DNA from: Hermatobates lingyangjiaoensis
Lineage: Eukaryota > Arthropoda > Insecta > Hemiptera > Hermatobatidae
DNA length: 64,000 nucleotides
Direction of reading: 5' to 3'
NCBI GenBank assembly: GCA_026182355.1
Contig: JAPFBL010001617.1
Location: 5,715,001-5,779,000, forward strand
Shown here: piece after piece, positions 11,376 to 22,129 of the stretch
Position numbering within the stretch: the first letter of the stretch is position 1
Layout: every line of letters begins with the position of its first letter
Notes under the pieces: model-generated
What the model saw: only the letters and a program-made list of their open reading frames with translations
Database searches by the model: none
Told to the model about the DNA's origin: nothing
Translations under genes and position numbers: made by a program

Positions 11376-13458
11376 TCTATATAAATAAAATAATGATTTT
11401 GTCTGTACATTGCTTAGAACTGACTCAATTCAAGTTTTCTTTACGTTTCATACATTGGAGAAACCGAATCCACCCTTAGAAAAATTTTTGTCGGTTTGTC
11501 TGTTTGTCCGCAAAACTTTGTCACAAGTAAACTCAGCTACCATAAGACATTGAAAGCTGAAACTTTTACAGTAGATTTGTGTAGGTCTAACTTAAAATAT
11601 AGGCTCTGAATTATTTGGAAATTCAACGTAGAAGTGAAGTTATGGACGTTTAAAGCAAAAACGTTTGTCACAAGTAAACTCAGCCACCATAAGACATGGT
11701 GAGCTGAAACTTTGACACTGGATTTGTGTATGCCTAACTTAAAATATGGGCTCTAAATAGATTTATAATTAAGTACAGAAACGAAGTTATAGGGCTTTAA
11801 GCGTATTTTCCTAACTTCACAGACAAGTTTGTTTTGAAAATACACAGGTGAAGCAAGTAGGTATTGTTAGTTGATTTTAATTTCATTGGAGCATATGAAT
11901 ATATTGCGTATTTGACATCTTTGAAAAAGTGTTTCCCAGAGTTGAGGATGTACTATCTATTACGAATACATAGTTTTGTAAACGAGCAATTCTCAACTCT
12001 TAATACGGACAGGCAGGAAAAATCAACAAACAAGTTCTTACGCTATATCATACCGAGGAAAGAACTTACAAGTCAGTAAAGAGATTGAATTAGTGATGAA
12101 GAAGCAGTTAATTATCTAATTGAATTTCTTAACTCTGAATTTATTTTTCCTGGACTGCCTGCTAATGAGTAAAAACTTAAAGTAGGAGAACCAATCATGC
12201 TGCAATTTAGTAGCAGTAACAAATTTCATGTTACGAAACATGAGTGCCCCAAAACTGTGCAACGGGACACGACTCTGAGTTCGTGCTCTACACAGATATG
12301 CCATAGAGGCGTACATAATTACTGGATGTGGTATTGGGGAGTCTGTGTGTATACCACACATACCATTGATTCCGAGCCACTGTCTGTTTACGTTGAAATG
12401 ATTGCAAAGTCGGGTCAGAGTCTATTTCGCAATGACGTTAACTAAGTCGCAAAGGGAGACTTCATCTAACGCAGGAATACAAGGTAGCGAAACCAAGTTT
12501 TTCTCACATGATCAAATGTAGTTTACTTGCTCAAGGGTCAGAGGTTTCAACTCTTTTTTCTACCATGAACCTGAAGGAGAGACAGCTAATGTAGTGTATT
12601 TAGAGGCATTTGTTTAACACTGTAGCAAAAATGGTATTTTCTACTGTTCTATAATTTCTAACGACATTTTGGAATACCAAAAATGACGGAACTTCTGATT
12701 CCGTCAAAGACGGGTATGTTTGCTATGTATTATATATAACGTAAACTTTTTTTTAATTTAATATTTGCTTAATAAATACACTGGTAATAATGTAAGGTAT
12801 GGGACCAGAGTAGCCCAGTGGCTTGCGTGATCGCCGATGACAGTAGTGCAAGTGTATTATAAATAAATGTAACAAACAAATATTTTTTTTGAATTTAAAA
12901 TGTGGATAATATAAAAAATGGTAATAAAGTAAAGGGATCTAGCCAGGGTAGCCAGTAGCTTGCTTGCTCGCCGATGACAGTAGTGCAAATGTATTATAAA
13001 TAAATACAACAAAAATATTTTTTTTAAATTTAATATTTGCGTAATATAAACACTGGTAATAAAGTAAGGTATGGAACCAGAGTAGCCCAGTGGCTTGGGT
13101 GCTAGCTTTTGACTGGGAGCACGTTTATTAGAACTAACTCATTTCAAGTTTTCTTTACGTTTCATACTTCAGAGTAGCCACATGTACCCTTAGAATAATT
13201 TCTGTCTGTCGGTTTGTCAACAAAATATTGCCACCATAAGACATATAAAACTGAAACATTGATTGTAGATTTGTGTATGTCTAACTTAAAATGTAATCTT
13301 TGTATACAGAGGCATTTGTTTAGCACTTTACTAATAATGGTATTTTCTACTATTCTATAACTTCTAATTGTAATATTAGTATAATACTATAATTGATATT
13401 TTGGAATACCAAGTATAATAGAATTTTTGATTCCGTCAAAGACGGGTACGTTTGCTAG
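11376..13458 (+). mobile_element. Non-autonomous or decayed Helitron region with 5' TC and 3' CTAG ends
   Basis: A Helitron-style 5' end starts at 11376 (TCTATATAAATAAAATAATG then TTTTGTCTGT). Helitron-style 3' ends occur at about 12726 and at 13458: each has GATTCCGTCAAAGACGGGTA followed by TTTGCTA, and the second finishes in CTAG followed by T. The interior contains a repeated block (CAAGTAAACTCAGC, CATAAGACAT) at 11525, 11665 and 13230, so at least two copies are nested or tandem. A related 3' end sits at 61966-61969. No intact Rep/helicase is inside this part. Confidence 0.6.
12740..13110 (+). repeat. Tandem repeat, about 130 bp unit, tRNA-like head
   Basis: Two full units and the start of a third carry the block ACCAGAGTAGCCCAGTGGCT, then CTCGCCGATGACAGTAGTGC, then TATTATAAATAAAT and an A/T tail with TGGTAATAAAGTAA. 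TAGCCCAGTGGCTTGCGTG resembles a tRNA A box. The same unit recurs at 28432-28650. Confidence 0.6.
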
Positions 13459-14730
13459 TTAATGAATAATTTTTTGAATACACAACATTTCTTGTTAACA
13501 TTTTCTCTTGCTCGTCTCGTGTTCGATTGTGCATCATGTTAGTAGCAAACTCCTGTTGATCAGCAAAGATTGTTATGTGGTTTGGATCTCTAGCACGATT
13601 AAAAGCAATATAAAACTGACCAGGAGTAATTACTGATGATGGTAGATAAATGCTACATCTATTACTCCCAGGCTTTTGTTAATTGACATTGCAAAGGCTG
13701 ATAAGAAATTGTTACCTCTTGAGAATCTGGGTATAAGAGGAATATTTCCTTCTTCAACTTTACCCAACATCCTTGCTGCTATTAATGTTTCTGAAGCTTC
13801 AAGAACTGTGTATCTTGAACTTTGCAATGTCCTCTTTGCTTATCTATATTTCTAAGAAGCATTACTGGGGCACCAGTAATGAAAGACATGAGGAGGCAGT
13901 CCACTACTGTTAAGAGAATTAATGACTCCTGTGGATACAATACAACTTGACCGTCTCTTCAAGAATTGTGTCGATACTTTTCAATGAAATCATGCCACCA
14001 GGTAATAATTTCATTATTTCATTAGTAATTCAGTCGACATCATTACTTCTTGTGGTGAGAATTACCCTCCGTGACAGCTAGTTATCATCAGTAAAATTGG
14101 TCATGATATTGGTATAAACAAAGTTGAACAATTCTTGCTTGTAATTTACACACTATTTGAAGATATTTCAATTAAATCTTGTAAATAAGGCTAAGGCCAT
14201 TAGCCACTGTTCCTTCTCCAACTCGAAGAAGCCACTGAGCACAGCTTTAAAGTCGTGTGAAAGTGACCAAGTCGGCATCATCGCTGCAACTCTGTATTCT
14301 CGAATTTTATAGATGATGCAGAACGTGGCAATACCAACAATGTTGAGATTTTTGATGCAAGCATCGCTTGCAAGACATCTTGACGCTGCCCTCATTTCCC
14401 TCCAAATAAGTCATCGTTATTCATTACGTCTTGTAGAGTGCAATGTAATGCTTCTAGAAGATGCTTCTTACTCATCGGTGCACGATTCGTTCCACACCCT
14501 CCAATTTTTCATCTTACACGCAGATGCAGGCATCGCTGGTATTGGGAATTTAAAGCGTGAGTGTGATATACGACCAAGTTTAAGCAATGTGGCGGCGATG
14601 CCAGAAGATGCTGTTGCAAGCGAGGTATTTGATGCTGTTTGCGAACGCATGTATTGGAAACGGTGTATATCCAAAAGTTTGTTGGATACACAATCATTGA
14701 TGGATCAAATTAATATTTTACTCATATATG
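13459..14730 (-). pseudogene. Helitron Pif1-like helicase remnant
   Basis: Minus-strand frames in order carry helicase motifs of Helitrons. 14674-14468 reads GIAATLLKLGRISHSRFKFP. About 14450-14380 reads SKKHLLEALHCTLQDVMNN then LFGGK. About 13870 reads GAPVMLLRNID. 13770-13680 reads IPRFSRGN then FAMSINKS. 13620-13540 reads GQFYIAFNRARDPNHITIF. These correspond to the Pif1-family sequence from the walker region to the C terminus. Stops and frameshifts between them mean it is not functional. Its C-terminal end lies directly against the 3' CTAG end of the plus-strand Helitron at 13458. Confidence 0.8.
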
Positions 14731-15080
14731 GATCTTATAGTGTAGTGTGCTCTACTGTTTGGGGGAGTTATGCATAATGGGAAAGTTACTTTTTTGCCAA
14801 AATGTGTTTTTAGACAACATTTTTTTCTTCTAACTTACAAACTTTAGAGTCTTGTCTTCTTATTTTAAATAAGAATACCTCATATCATCTCCCAAATTAG
14901 GCTCTATTTTTAGGTTTAATTTCATTGTGATCCATCAAACGGTATAAACTGTATTCTCTTCATAACCTTTCAGATGGAATCATCAGTCAACATTTTTGCA
15001 GTTTATTAAAAAAAGATATTTCAATTGTTTTAAAAATCTGAGGATTATTTCAGTTATTCCATGTGTAGGTTTCATTATAA
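14690..15080 (-). repeat. Family X fragment
   Basis: Contains the family X landmarks TTGATGGATCAAATTAATAT and ATAATGGGAAAGT followed by TTTTTTGCCAAAA. It is the reverse-orientation equivalent of 32600-32760. Confidence 0.5.
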
Positions 15081-15098
15081 CGCCAACATTTTAGGACT

Positions 15099-15611
15099 CT
15101 AGAGTTTGTGTTTGTGAGTTTGTTTATATGTGGGTATGTGTATATTGGTGTATGTGTGTCTGTGTGTGGTTGTGTCCGTTTGTGTGAGTGTGTGTGATAG
15201 TGGTTGCGTATTTTTGTGCGTGTATGTGTGAGTATGTGTGTATGTGTTAATGGGTGTATGTGAGTGTGTGTGTGTATGTCCGTGTTTGTATGAGTGTGTG
15301 TTTGTGCTTGTATGTGTGCGTGTGTGTATATATGTGTATGCGTTTGTGTATTTGTATGTTAGAATGTTTTGTGTTTTCGAGTGTTTGTGTGTTTCTGTTA
15401 TGTGTGTTTTGTGTTTCTGTGTATGTGTGTATGTTTGTTGTGTGTATGCGTGCAAGTGTTTACTTCTATATGTGTGTTTTGTGTGTGCGTGTGAGTGTGT
15501 GTGTGTTTGTTCGTGTGTCTGTGTGTTTTTGTGTGTGTTTGTGTATATGGGTGTATGTGAGTGTGTTGTGTGTGCGTTTGTATGTGTATGTATTTGTGTG
15601 CGTGAGAGTGG

Positions 15612-15654
<43 letters not shown>

Positions 15655-15897
15655 TGTTTGTGTATTTGTGGTTCTGTGTGTTTGTTTGTTCGTCTGTTTT
15701 TGTGATTGTATGTTTGTTTGTATGTGTGTATATGTTTATGTGTGTATGTATGTATGCATGCATTGGTGTATGTATGTGTTTACGGGTGTATGTGTGTATT
15801 TGTGTATGCGTGTATGTGTGTAGGTGTGTTTGTGTGCTTTTGTTTTTGTGTATATGTGTGTATGTTTTTATTTGTCTACGTGTGTTGATGTGTATGT

Positions 15898-15964
<67 letters not shown>

Positions 15965-15970
15965 TGTGTG
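15099..15970. repeat. Very long GT-rich microsatellite/minisatellite tract
   Basis: About 870 bp of (TG)n interrupted by TA, TT and TC steps, ending in a pure run of roughly 60 bp before 15963. Open frames through it on both strands are only Val/Cys or His/Thr repeats and are not genes. Family X sequence lies on its right side, at the place where other family X copies carry a short GT/CA tract. Confidence 0.9.
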
Positions 15971-16019
15971 TTAGTGAGAGAGAGTGAGTGAGTTAGCGAT
16001 TATATGGGTGGGTGAGTAT

Positions 16020-16350
16020 GTATGTAAAGATTGTTATCACTCTACGGTACTGAATCTTTGATGGATGAAGTATATATTTTGCACAAAAATTGTTCTTTTA
16101 GCTAAGATAAGCTCTATTGTTTTAGGAGCAATTATGTATGATGGGAAAGTCGGTTTTTTGCCAAAAACCTGTTTTTAGACTACTTTTTTTTCCTCCTAAA
16201 CTACTAATTCTAGAGTTTTGAATGTTTGCCGTTTGACAATGGAATTTTGTCAGAAAATTGAAAAAAAAATTATCAATCATTCTTGGAGGTAGTACTGATA
16301 GTGATTGATGTGTGTTTGATATCTGAATCATTGAAATATTTCAAAATTTC
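16020..16350 (-). repeat. Family X fragment following the GT tract
   Basis: CTTTGATGGATGAAGTATAT, AGCAATTATGTATGATGGG and TTGCCAAAAACCTG match the inner part of the 31393-32950 element in reverse. Confidence 0.5.
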
Positions 16351-16359
16351 TTTTTTGAA

Positions 16360-16640
16360 TTGAATGAATTCAAAAAAGGAGCTCCTGTCATGTGTATGAG
16401 AAATGCTGATCTACCGCGTTTACATAATGAAACAAGATTAATAACTGAGGAGCTTTATGACAAAGTCATTGTTTGTAAAATTATCGCATCACGGTTTCAA
16501 GGAGAAATAGTTTTAATTCTATTATTACAATTTTTTTTATCTAAAGATGGCAACATTTCTTTTTCAAGGATTCAATTTCCAATGCAGTTAGCATTTGCCT
16601 TGACTCAATAAAAAGTCTCAAGGAGAGACTCTACAGAAAG
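16360..16640 (+). pseudogene. Helitron helicase fragment
   Basis: The frame from 16360 reads FKKGAPVMCMRNADLPRLHN, then ETRLITEELYDKVIV and IQFPMQLAFALT. This is the Helitron Pif1 segment GAxVMxxRN...LCNGTR...QFPxxLAFAxT. It is truncated at both sides and stops where the family has the TINKSQG motif. Confidence 0.75.
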
Positions 16641-16649
16641 TTTTAGTTA

Positions 16650-17985
16650 TTTAGGTAAATCAGTATTTTAACATGGCCAATTACATGGTGCTCTCAGTAA
16701 GGTCATTTAGAGTTTATCTCCATTTACATGAACATGATTGCATTAAAAAGGAAGGTGATTGATGACCCAACGGGTAGTCTAGTGTTATACTAAATTTTTC
16801 ATAAATTTACATGCACTGTAACATGTATTCGAATTGACCATTATCATTGCAAAACGATCAGTAATATAGTGAAACATTTAACGTGTTGCTATAAGTTAAT
16901 ATATGTTTAAGAGCTTTAGAATAACTGCCTACTTTTTAGTAAATACAATATTGGTCGACTTGGCTGACTCTAACCAGTGTGCAGCTCCGTACTTCGATCA
17001 TGTATAAATGTGAACAATAATCAAATACCTTATTCCTAATTACTGGAGTAGTTAAGTACACAAACGAATTCAATAATTTTACAAGGCAAACAGACATTAG
17101 TTGATATTAAACTGAAGAACTGCATCAAGAACAAAAAGGCCAATTAGATTAAAGATTATTAATGTGTTTTCTTGATGTTATGAATAATATGTAGTGCAAA
17201 TAGAAAGTGCAGTAGTAATATAGTGACTACGCAAGAGTTTCTCTTCTATTAAGTATTGATAATTGAGGTTAAAAAGTAAGTATTTTTATACCACAAATGA
17301 AGATATTCCACAAGTTCCTTTATAAAATGATATCTAACATTATACAACTACTATTCATTTTCAAGTAATATACAAATATGTATTTATAAAATAACTCCGT
17401 TCCATTTGAAAGAGCCATATTATTTTGTTTATAAAAAACGTACCACCAAGTTTTTCCATTAGGCATTACAATATATATTCTTTTTATCATCATTAATCAA
17501 GTTACCACTGGGCATGACTTTCTTGTACTTTAGCTTAAAGTTAAAGGATAAATCATTTAGTTATTGTGGAAACTGACAAACTGTGGACAAGTAATTGTAG
17601 AAACAGGTTCTTTGTCCAATATTATTGTCATCAAACATGGAAACTGAAAGTTACCAATAGAACGGAGAAATTAAATTGCATTTTGGTTTCCAAAATCACT
17701 CATTAAAGAAAGGCGTAGTAACCACGGGAGTTGAGTAATCAAAGTAACACCGATCTCAATTAAATGATTTGGTCAATGGCAAAAAAAGAAAAGCCAAGTA
17801 ATGTCAATCCTGAACTGGCCGCAAACCAATCGAACGCAAGGAAAAGTTAATGAAAGGGTAATGTTATAGTCAACCACACATCTACCTTACCTTTACTAGG
17901 ACAGGTTGTCCATAACCAACATTATTATGGTGTTTTCTAGAAATATACGAATTAAATGTCATTTCGAAGACCTTAAACAACAACA
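16650..17985. other. No gene recognised
   Basis: AT-rich, no convincing exon. The phrase GGGTAGTCTAGTGTTATAC near 16780 resembles a block near 29110, so part of it is probably an unclassified repeat. Confidence 0.35.
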
Positions 17986-17986
17986 A

Positions 17987-18890
17987 TTATATATATTAGT
18001 GTAATTAGGTAGCAGACCTTCATTAATACATACACAATTAAATTTCTTGCCGATTTCTCTATGGATGATTTTTCGATTTAGCTTCTCAAGTTTTCTGATC
18101 TCACACTTCCATTCATTTGGTACTAACTGTAATAAATCACCAAAAGATTTCCTTGTAAATTCCATGTAATATTTAGTTATCATACATTTAAAAATTTAAA
18201 TTCTACGTTTCAGTCATCACTGACCATCATCAGGGTGTAACGAAAGATAAAATAATTGAACGAAATTTACTAACGAAAATAAAAATTATATCCTACTTAC
18301 TATAAATCAGCTTTAAATTTCCAATACAAAAGATAAAACTACATAGTAAACATAAATTTGCAGTTGCACTGGGTTTTACACTATCAATGTTGTGCTTTCA
18401 TTGTAAAGTTCCTAGGGTATCGCTCTGCAACTCAAACTGCTCTCTGCTGTGCCTGTCCCGTATGTAGCTTTAACATATTGTTGAAGCTTGCAGTTTGATG
18501 ATTAATGTTAGGTCTTCGTTCTAAAATGTTTAGGGCTTCCAATATCAATAGCGTGTTTCTTTCTTTTTCATAGTATAGCACCTCTGTGTTGTTTACTAGC
18601 ATCTCTCGAGTGAGTTTGACTTTATGGGTATTGAGTGTATGGTCTTTAGGACCACCTGCTGTCATGTGCATAGTAAGACGTCGGGACAAAGTTGTAGTAG
18701 TCGAACCAATGTATGTGGATTTGAGGGATTCGCAGCACCCTATCATACAATTATACTGGTACACCACATTGGTCCGCTGGAGTAATGGTTTCATTTGGGA
18801 ATTGTTTCTGATGATTAGATTGGTAGTATTAAAACCTCTATAATATATATGGATTTTCAATCTGTCTCGGGGGTTGTCAAAGTTTACAAA
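17987..18890 (-). mobile_element. Penelope-like element, 5'-truncated: GIY-YIG endonuclease, hammerhead-like core, ORF start
   Basis: The minus-strand order is: GIY-YIG endonuclease domain (18860-18432) with VVYQYNC, STYIGSTTTTLSRRL and NILERRPNINHQ; a hammerhead-like core (18233-18208); an ATG at 18165 opening MEFTRKSFGDLLQLVPNE and reaching CINEGLLPNYTNIY; then a TATATA run. GIY-YIG downstream of a reverse transcriptase is the signature of Penelope-like elements, but the RT itself is missing here. The ORF start lying 3' of the endonuclease fits the partial tandem repeat (pLTR) structure known for these elements. Confidence 0.8.
18208..18233 (-). ncRNA. Hammerhead-ribozyme-like core
   Basis: The minus strand reads CTGATGA, then TGGTCAGTGATGACT (GTCA pairs TGAC), then GAAAC. 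The core residues are canonical. The outer stems were not resolved. Confidence 0.5.
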
Positions 18891-18892
18891 TC

Positions 18893-19440
18893 CTAGAAGC
18901 CATCTACATAAAGGAAAAATGCCCGGAGATTAACTTACAATCCAGTGAAATGTTTGTTATACCGACTTCCAGAAACTTTGACAATAAAGTGAAATTAACA
19001 AAGACGGAGTGACGGCTGGTTAACCTCCCGGACGCTAGGATCGCCACCTACTATTACCTCTTAGTATTGTTACCTTTATATCACCTTTTCTATTGTTATC
19101 ATTTGTAGTTGTATCCTGTTATTTTATTAGTTTGAGTTTTTATCTTATTTATTTGTCTTAATATTTTATTCTGCCTGAAGATGATCAACGATGTCGAAAG
19201 CTTGGGTTTAAAAAGTAGTAAATAAAAAAAAATTTTTAGTAGTTATTTGACTATGTTTTTTGTCTGAAAATGTCGCTGGGAAATCTGCTATTTGCATTGC
19301 CTCTGCAACATAGAAGTGTAATTAGGAAAAAAGAACAGCTACTTAAAAAAGTCGTGAATGCAGAATCTGCTCTGCTTTTCAACAATGTATGCTTGGATGA
19401 AGATCTGCTGCCAACTTATACAAATATGTATATATATATA
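18893..19440 (+). mobile_element. Penelope-like element, 5'-truncated, head to head with its neighbour
   Basis: The plus strand begins inside the end of a GIY-YIG domain (EAIYIKEKCPEINLQ, then MFVIPTSR). It continues to a hammerhead-like core (19175-19199) and then ATG 19270, opening MSLGNLLFALPLQHRSV and reaching CLDEDLLPTYTN just before TATA repeats. The same C-terminal peptide recurs at 48503 on the plus strand. Confidence 0.75.
19175..19199 (+). ncRNA. Hammerhead-ribozyme-like core
   Basis: CTGAAGA, then TGATCAACGATGTC (short GAT/GTC-type stem), then GAAA. The CTGAAGA variant keeps the N position of CTGANGA free. Confidence 0.4.
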
Positions 19441-19503
19441 TAAAATTATATTCGATGAAGATACGATCCGAAACGGAAAAATAAAGTTCTTTGTATACAT
19501 TGA

Positions 19504-19750
<247 letters not shown>

Positions 19751-19793
19751 ATGATCAAACCACAATAAGAAATGGGAAAACAAGACTAAGATC

Positions 19794-19822
19794 TTTCAAT
19801 CGTAACAAGCGTTCTTCATCAG
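19794..19822 (-). ncRNA. Hammerhead-ribozyme-like core
   Basis: The minus strand reads CTGATGA, then AGAACGCTTGTTACGATT (AAC/GTT stem), then GAAA. (TA)n lies on both sides (19724-19748 and 19840-19884). Confidence 0.45.
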
Positions 19823-19836
19823 AGTCAAAAACCCAA

Positions 19837-19883
<47 letters not shown>

Positions 19884-19887
<4 letters not shown>

Positions 19888-20198
19888 AAAATGATCGCAG
19901 TTTCTGCGTTAACGACCTTTTTGTTAACTGATTCTAACCTCCTGGCTATTCTCCTTATTGTAGTAGGTAAACTATAAATCAGGTTCGCCAATGACATTTC
20001 CAAGTAAAATAAAAATTTCCCTTTTATTATAAGAAAGAAGTTAATTAATTAAGAAGTTTCTTAATTTGACCCTTTTACTTGGAAATGTCATTGGCGAACC
20101 TGATTTATAGTTTACCTACTACAATAAGGAGAATAGCCAGGAGGTTAGAATCAGTTAACAAAAAGGTCGTTAACGCAGAAACTGCGATCATTTTCAAT
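19884..20198. repeat. 126 bp inverted repeat with 63 bp spacer (Penelope-like ORF starts head to head)
   Basis: 19884-20009 is the reverse complement of 20073-20198 with no mismatch that I could find by eye. Each arm encodes the same peptide start (ATG at 19997 minus and 20085 plus): MSLANLIYSLPTTIRRIARR, then VVNAETAIIFN. The minus arm ends directly in (TA)n. The plus arm continues to CLTEDLLPIYTNIY and then its own (TA)n (about 20236-20284). Confidence 0.9.
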
Positions 20199-20235
20199 AA
20201 AATATGCTTGACAGAAGATCTGCTGCCAATATATA

Positions 20236-20287
<52 letters not shown>

Positions 20288-20909
20288 TGTACTTTGGTAG
20301 CAGCTCTTCTTTTATACAAGATTGGTTGTACACGACTGAATATTGTCGGTCGATGAGCTTCTTCTGCAACTTCTCGAGCTTGCGAAAAATTAATTTTTCG
20401 TTTTGAGAACAACGGTTAAGGTAGTGAATCCTGCTTTTCAACGCGTTTCGACTGTCTGCTGTAGTCATTTTTAAGACACACAACAGGTGGGGTACGAGTT
20501 CCCTTATACAGCCGAAAGTAAGCTCTGATGGCTGTTCTATTGCGGTTCTTCATTCTCGTTGGTTGTTGCTTTGGTTTATTGCTGGGGCTTGTTCTCCGAG
20601 TAGTTTAAGTTTTCTTGTCATCCCAGTTTGTTGTCTATTGATTATAGGGCTATTTTTTAATATTTCTATTACTTCATGGATTTGGAGTCTATTGTAATCG
20701 TTGGTTTGCCTGATGATGGTGGTGTTCTCTGTTAGGTCTTGGCGGGATAGGTCGGTATTGTGTATTTCTCTGGTGTGGTTCTTTGTAGTACCAAATTGAA
20801 GGTGCATGGTAAGGCGTCTGGAAAGCGTAGTCTTCGTCATCCCGATATACTTAGCGAAGTATATCGGCATGACGAAGTTTACGCTTTCCAGATGCCTTAC
20901 CATGCACCT
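20236..20909 (-). mobile_element. Penelope-like element, 5'-truncated
   Basis: The minus-strand order is: GIY-YIG part (KYIGMTKTTLSRRLTMHL, then VIEILKNSPIINRQ), a decayed hammerhead core (20471-20446, box changed but an ACT/AGT stem and GAAAC kept), an ORF-start peptide (LIFRKLEKLQKKLIDR, then CIKEELLPKYTNIY), and the (TA)n. The 5' side ends in the fold-back at 20800-20909. Confidence 0.7.
20800..20909. repeat. Near-perfect 53 bp fold-back palindrome, 4 nt loop
   Basis: 20800-20852 and 20857-20909 are reverse complements with about three or four mismatches, around the loop AGCG. The palindrome sits in the YIG part of the GIY-YIG coding sequence, so the strand switches orientation within the domain. 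Confidence 0.85.
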
Positions 20910-21190
20910 GAGTTATTGTTGACTAAACTTTTATAACAGATTTTTATGAGGGTGCTTTCAACAAGGTTTCCTTTTCTTTCAGACGACATATATACGATTT
21001 CTTTTGCTTCTTCCCAGTTGATTAAATAATTTTTGTTTCGACTGTCTATGAACAAGACACTCATTCCCTCTTCTAAAAAAATGCTAATGTTGTTCTATTC
21101 TGATGAGAAGACCTTTACCTGTCTGTCCAATGTGCGCTAATCCATAATCTCTGCATGGTATTCTGTACACACAACAGCTTAGATTCTATT
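20910..21190 (-). mobile_element. GIY-YIG fragment of a second Penelope-like family
   Basis: The minus strand reads CVYRIPCRDYGLAHIGQTGK, then LLIRIEQH. After a frame break it continues with NECLVHRQSKQKLFN. The IGQTGK form differs from the IGSTTTTLSRR form of the neighbours, so this is a different, older family. Confidence 0.6.
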
Positions 21191-22129
21191 AGAGTTATGA
21201 ACCATCCCATGTAACAATTTATCACCACTACTAAATACAACTTCACCTAGACCTATATTTGCATAGCACATCAGCGTTGTATGAAAAATAGATATACGTC
21301 AACCGATAGTTACAAACGAACAAGAATGATATACAAATAGCTGAGATGAGAGAATCTAAACAGACTTTCAATGTTATAAAAATGTTGTACAAGTTTATAA
21401 GACTTAAGATGCGTTAGGTACCAAATGTATTTTCAATAAACTAAAAAAAAGAAAATACAAAAACTACAAATGATAATATTGAAATAAGCTGTTGTTATAC
21501 GTTTCAAGTGGATTGGTTCACAATATAGTTCTTTTACTTTATATAATTCGAAATTGTGCTTACTATTGATTTCATGTTCAGCAATCCCCAAATAGGTTTT
21601 TTTTTTTTAAATTTACTTGTAATTTTTACACAATATACGGGTTACAAACACAGAAATTATTTTTTTTCTATAAAAGAAGAAAGTCAGTTTTACGTAAAGC
21701 TGTGTAAATTTTGACTTAATCGTTGAATCTGTAAGTTGGTGGACATGATACTAGGCACACTCTTTGATGATTCATAACGAACAAAATCAGCTGCTTACAG
21801 GAGGATGAACTGTATAGGTTTCGGGAAATATATTGTTTCCAAGAATATATAGTAGCTTTATATACATTTTGAAAATAAAATCAGTACACATTTTTTTCTC
21901 TGAACTTGTAAAACTAGAACTTTAAAACTTTGTATATTCCATCTGCTTAAAATTATTAGGTCATGAAAAAATATGTCAGTAATTTCAGTCTATTGGAAGA
22001 GTCAATATAACCCAAAATACATGAACCTCAACTTGTATTTTATTTTCTACTTGTTAAATGTATTTACATTAACTTAGAAATTAACCTTAAGTTCTTTCAT
22101 AGAGTAAATTTAACAAGCAGTAAGATATG

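Noticed and set aside
15099..15980. Several open reading frames of 60-189 codons on both strands
   Set aside because: They are Val/Cys/Tyr or His/Thr repeats produced by the GT tract and contain no domain or splice logic.
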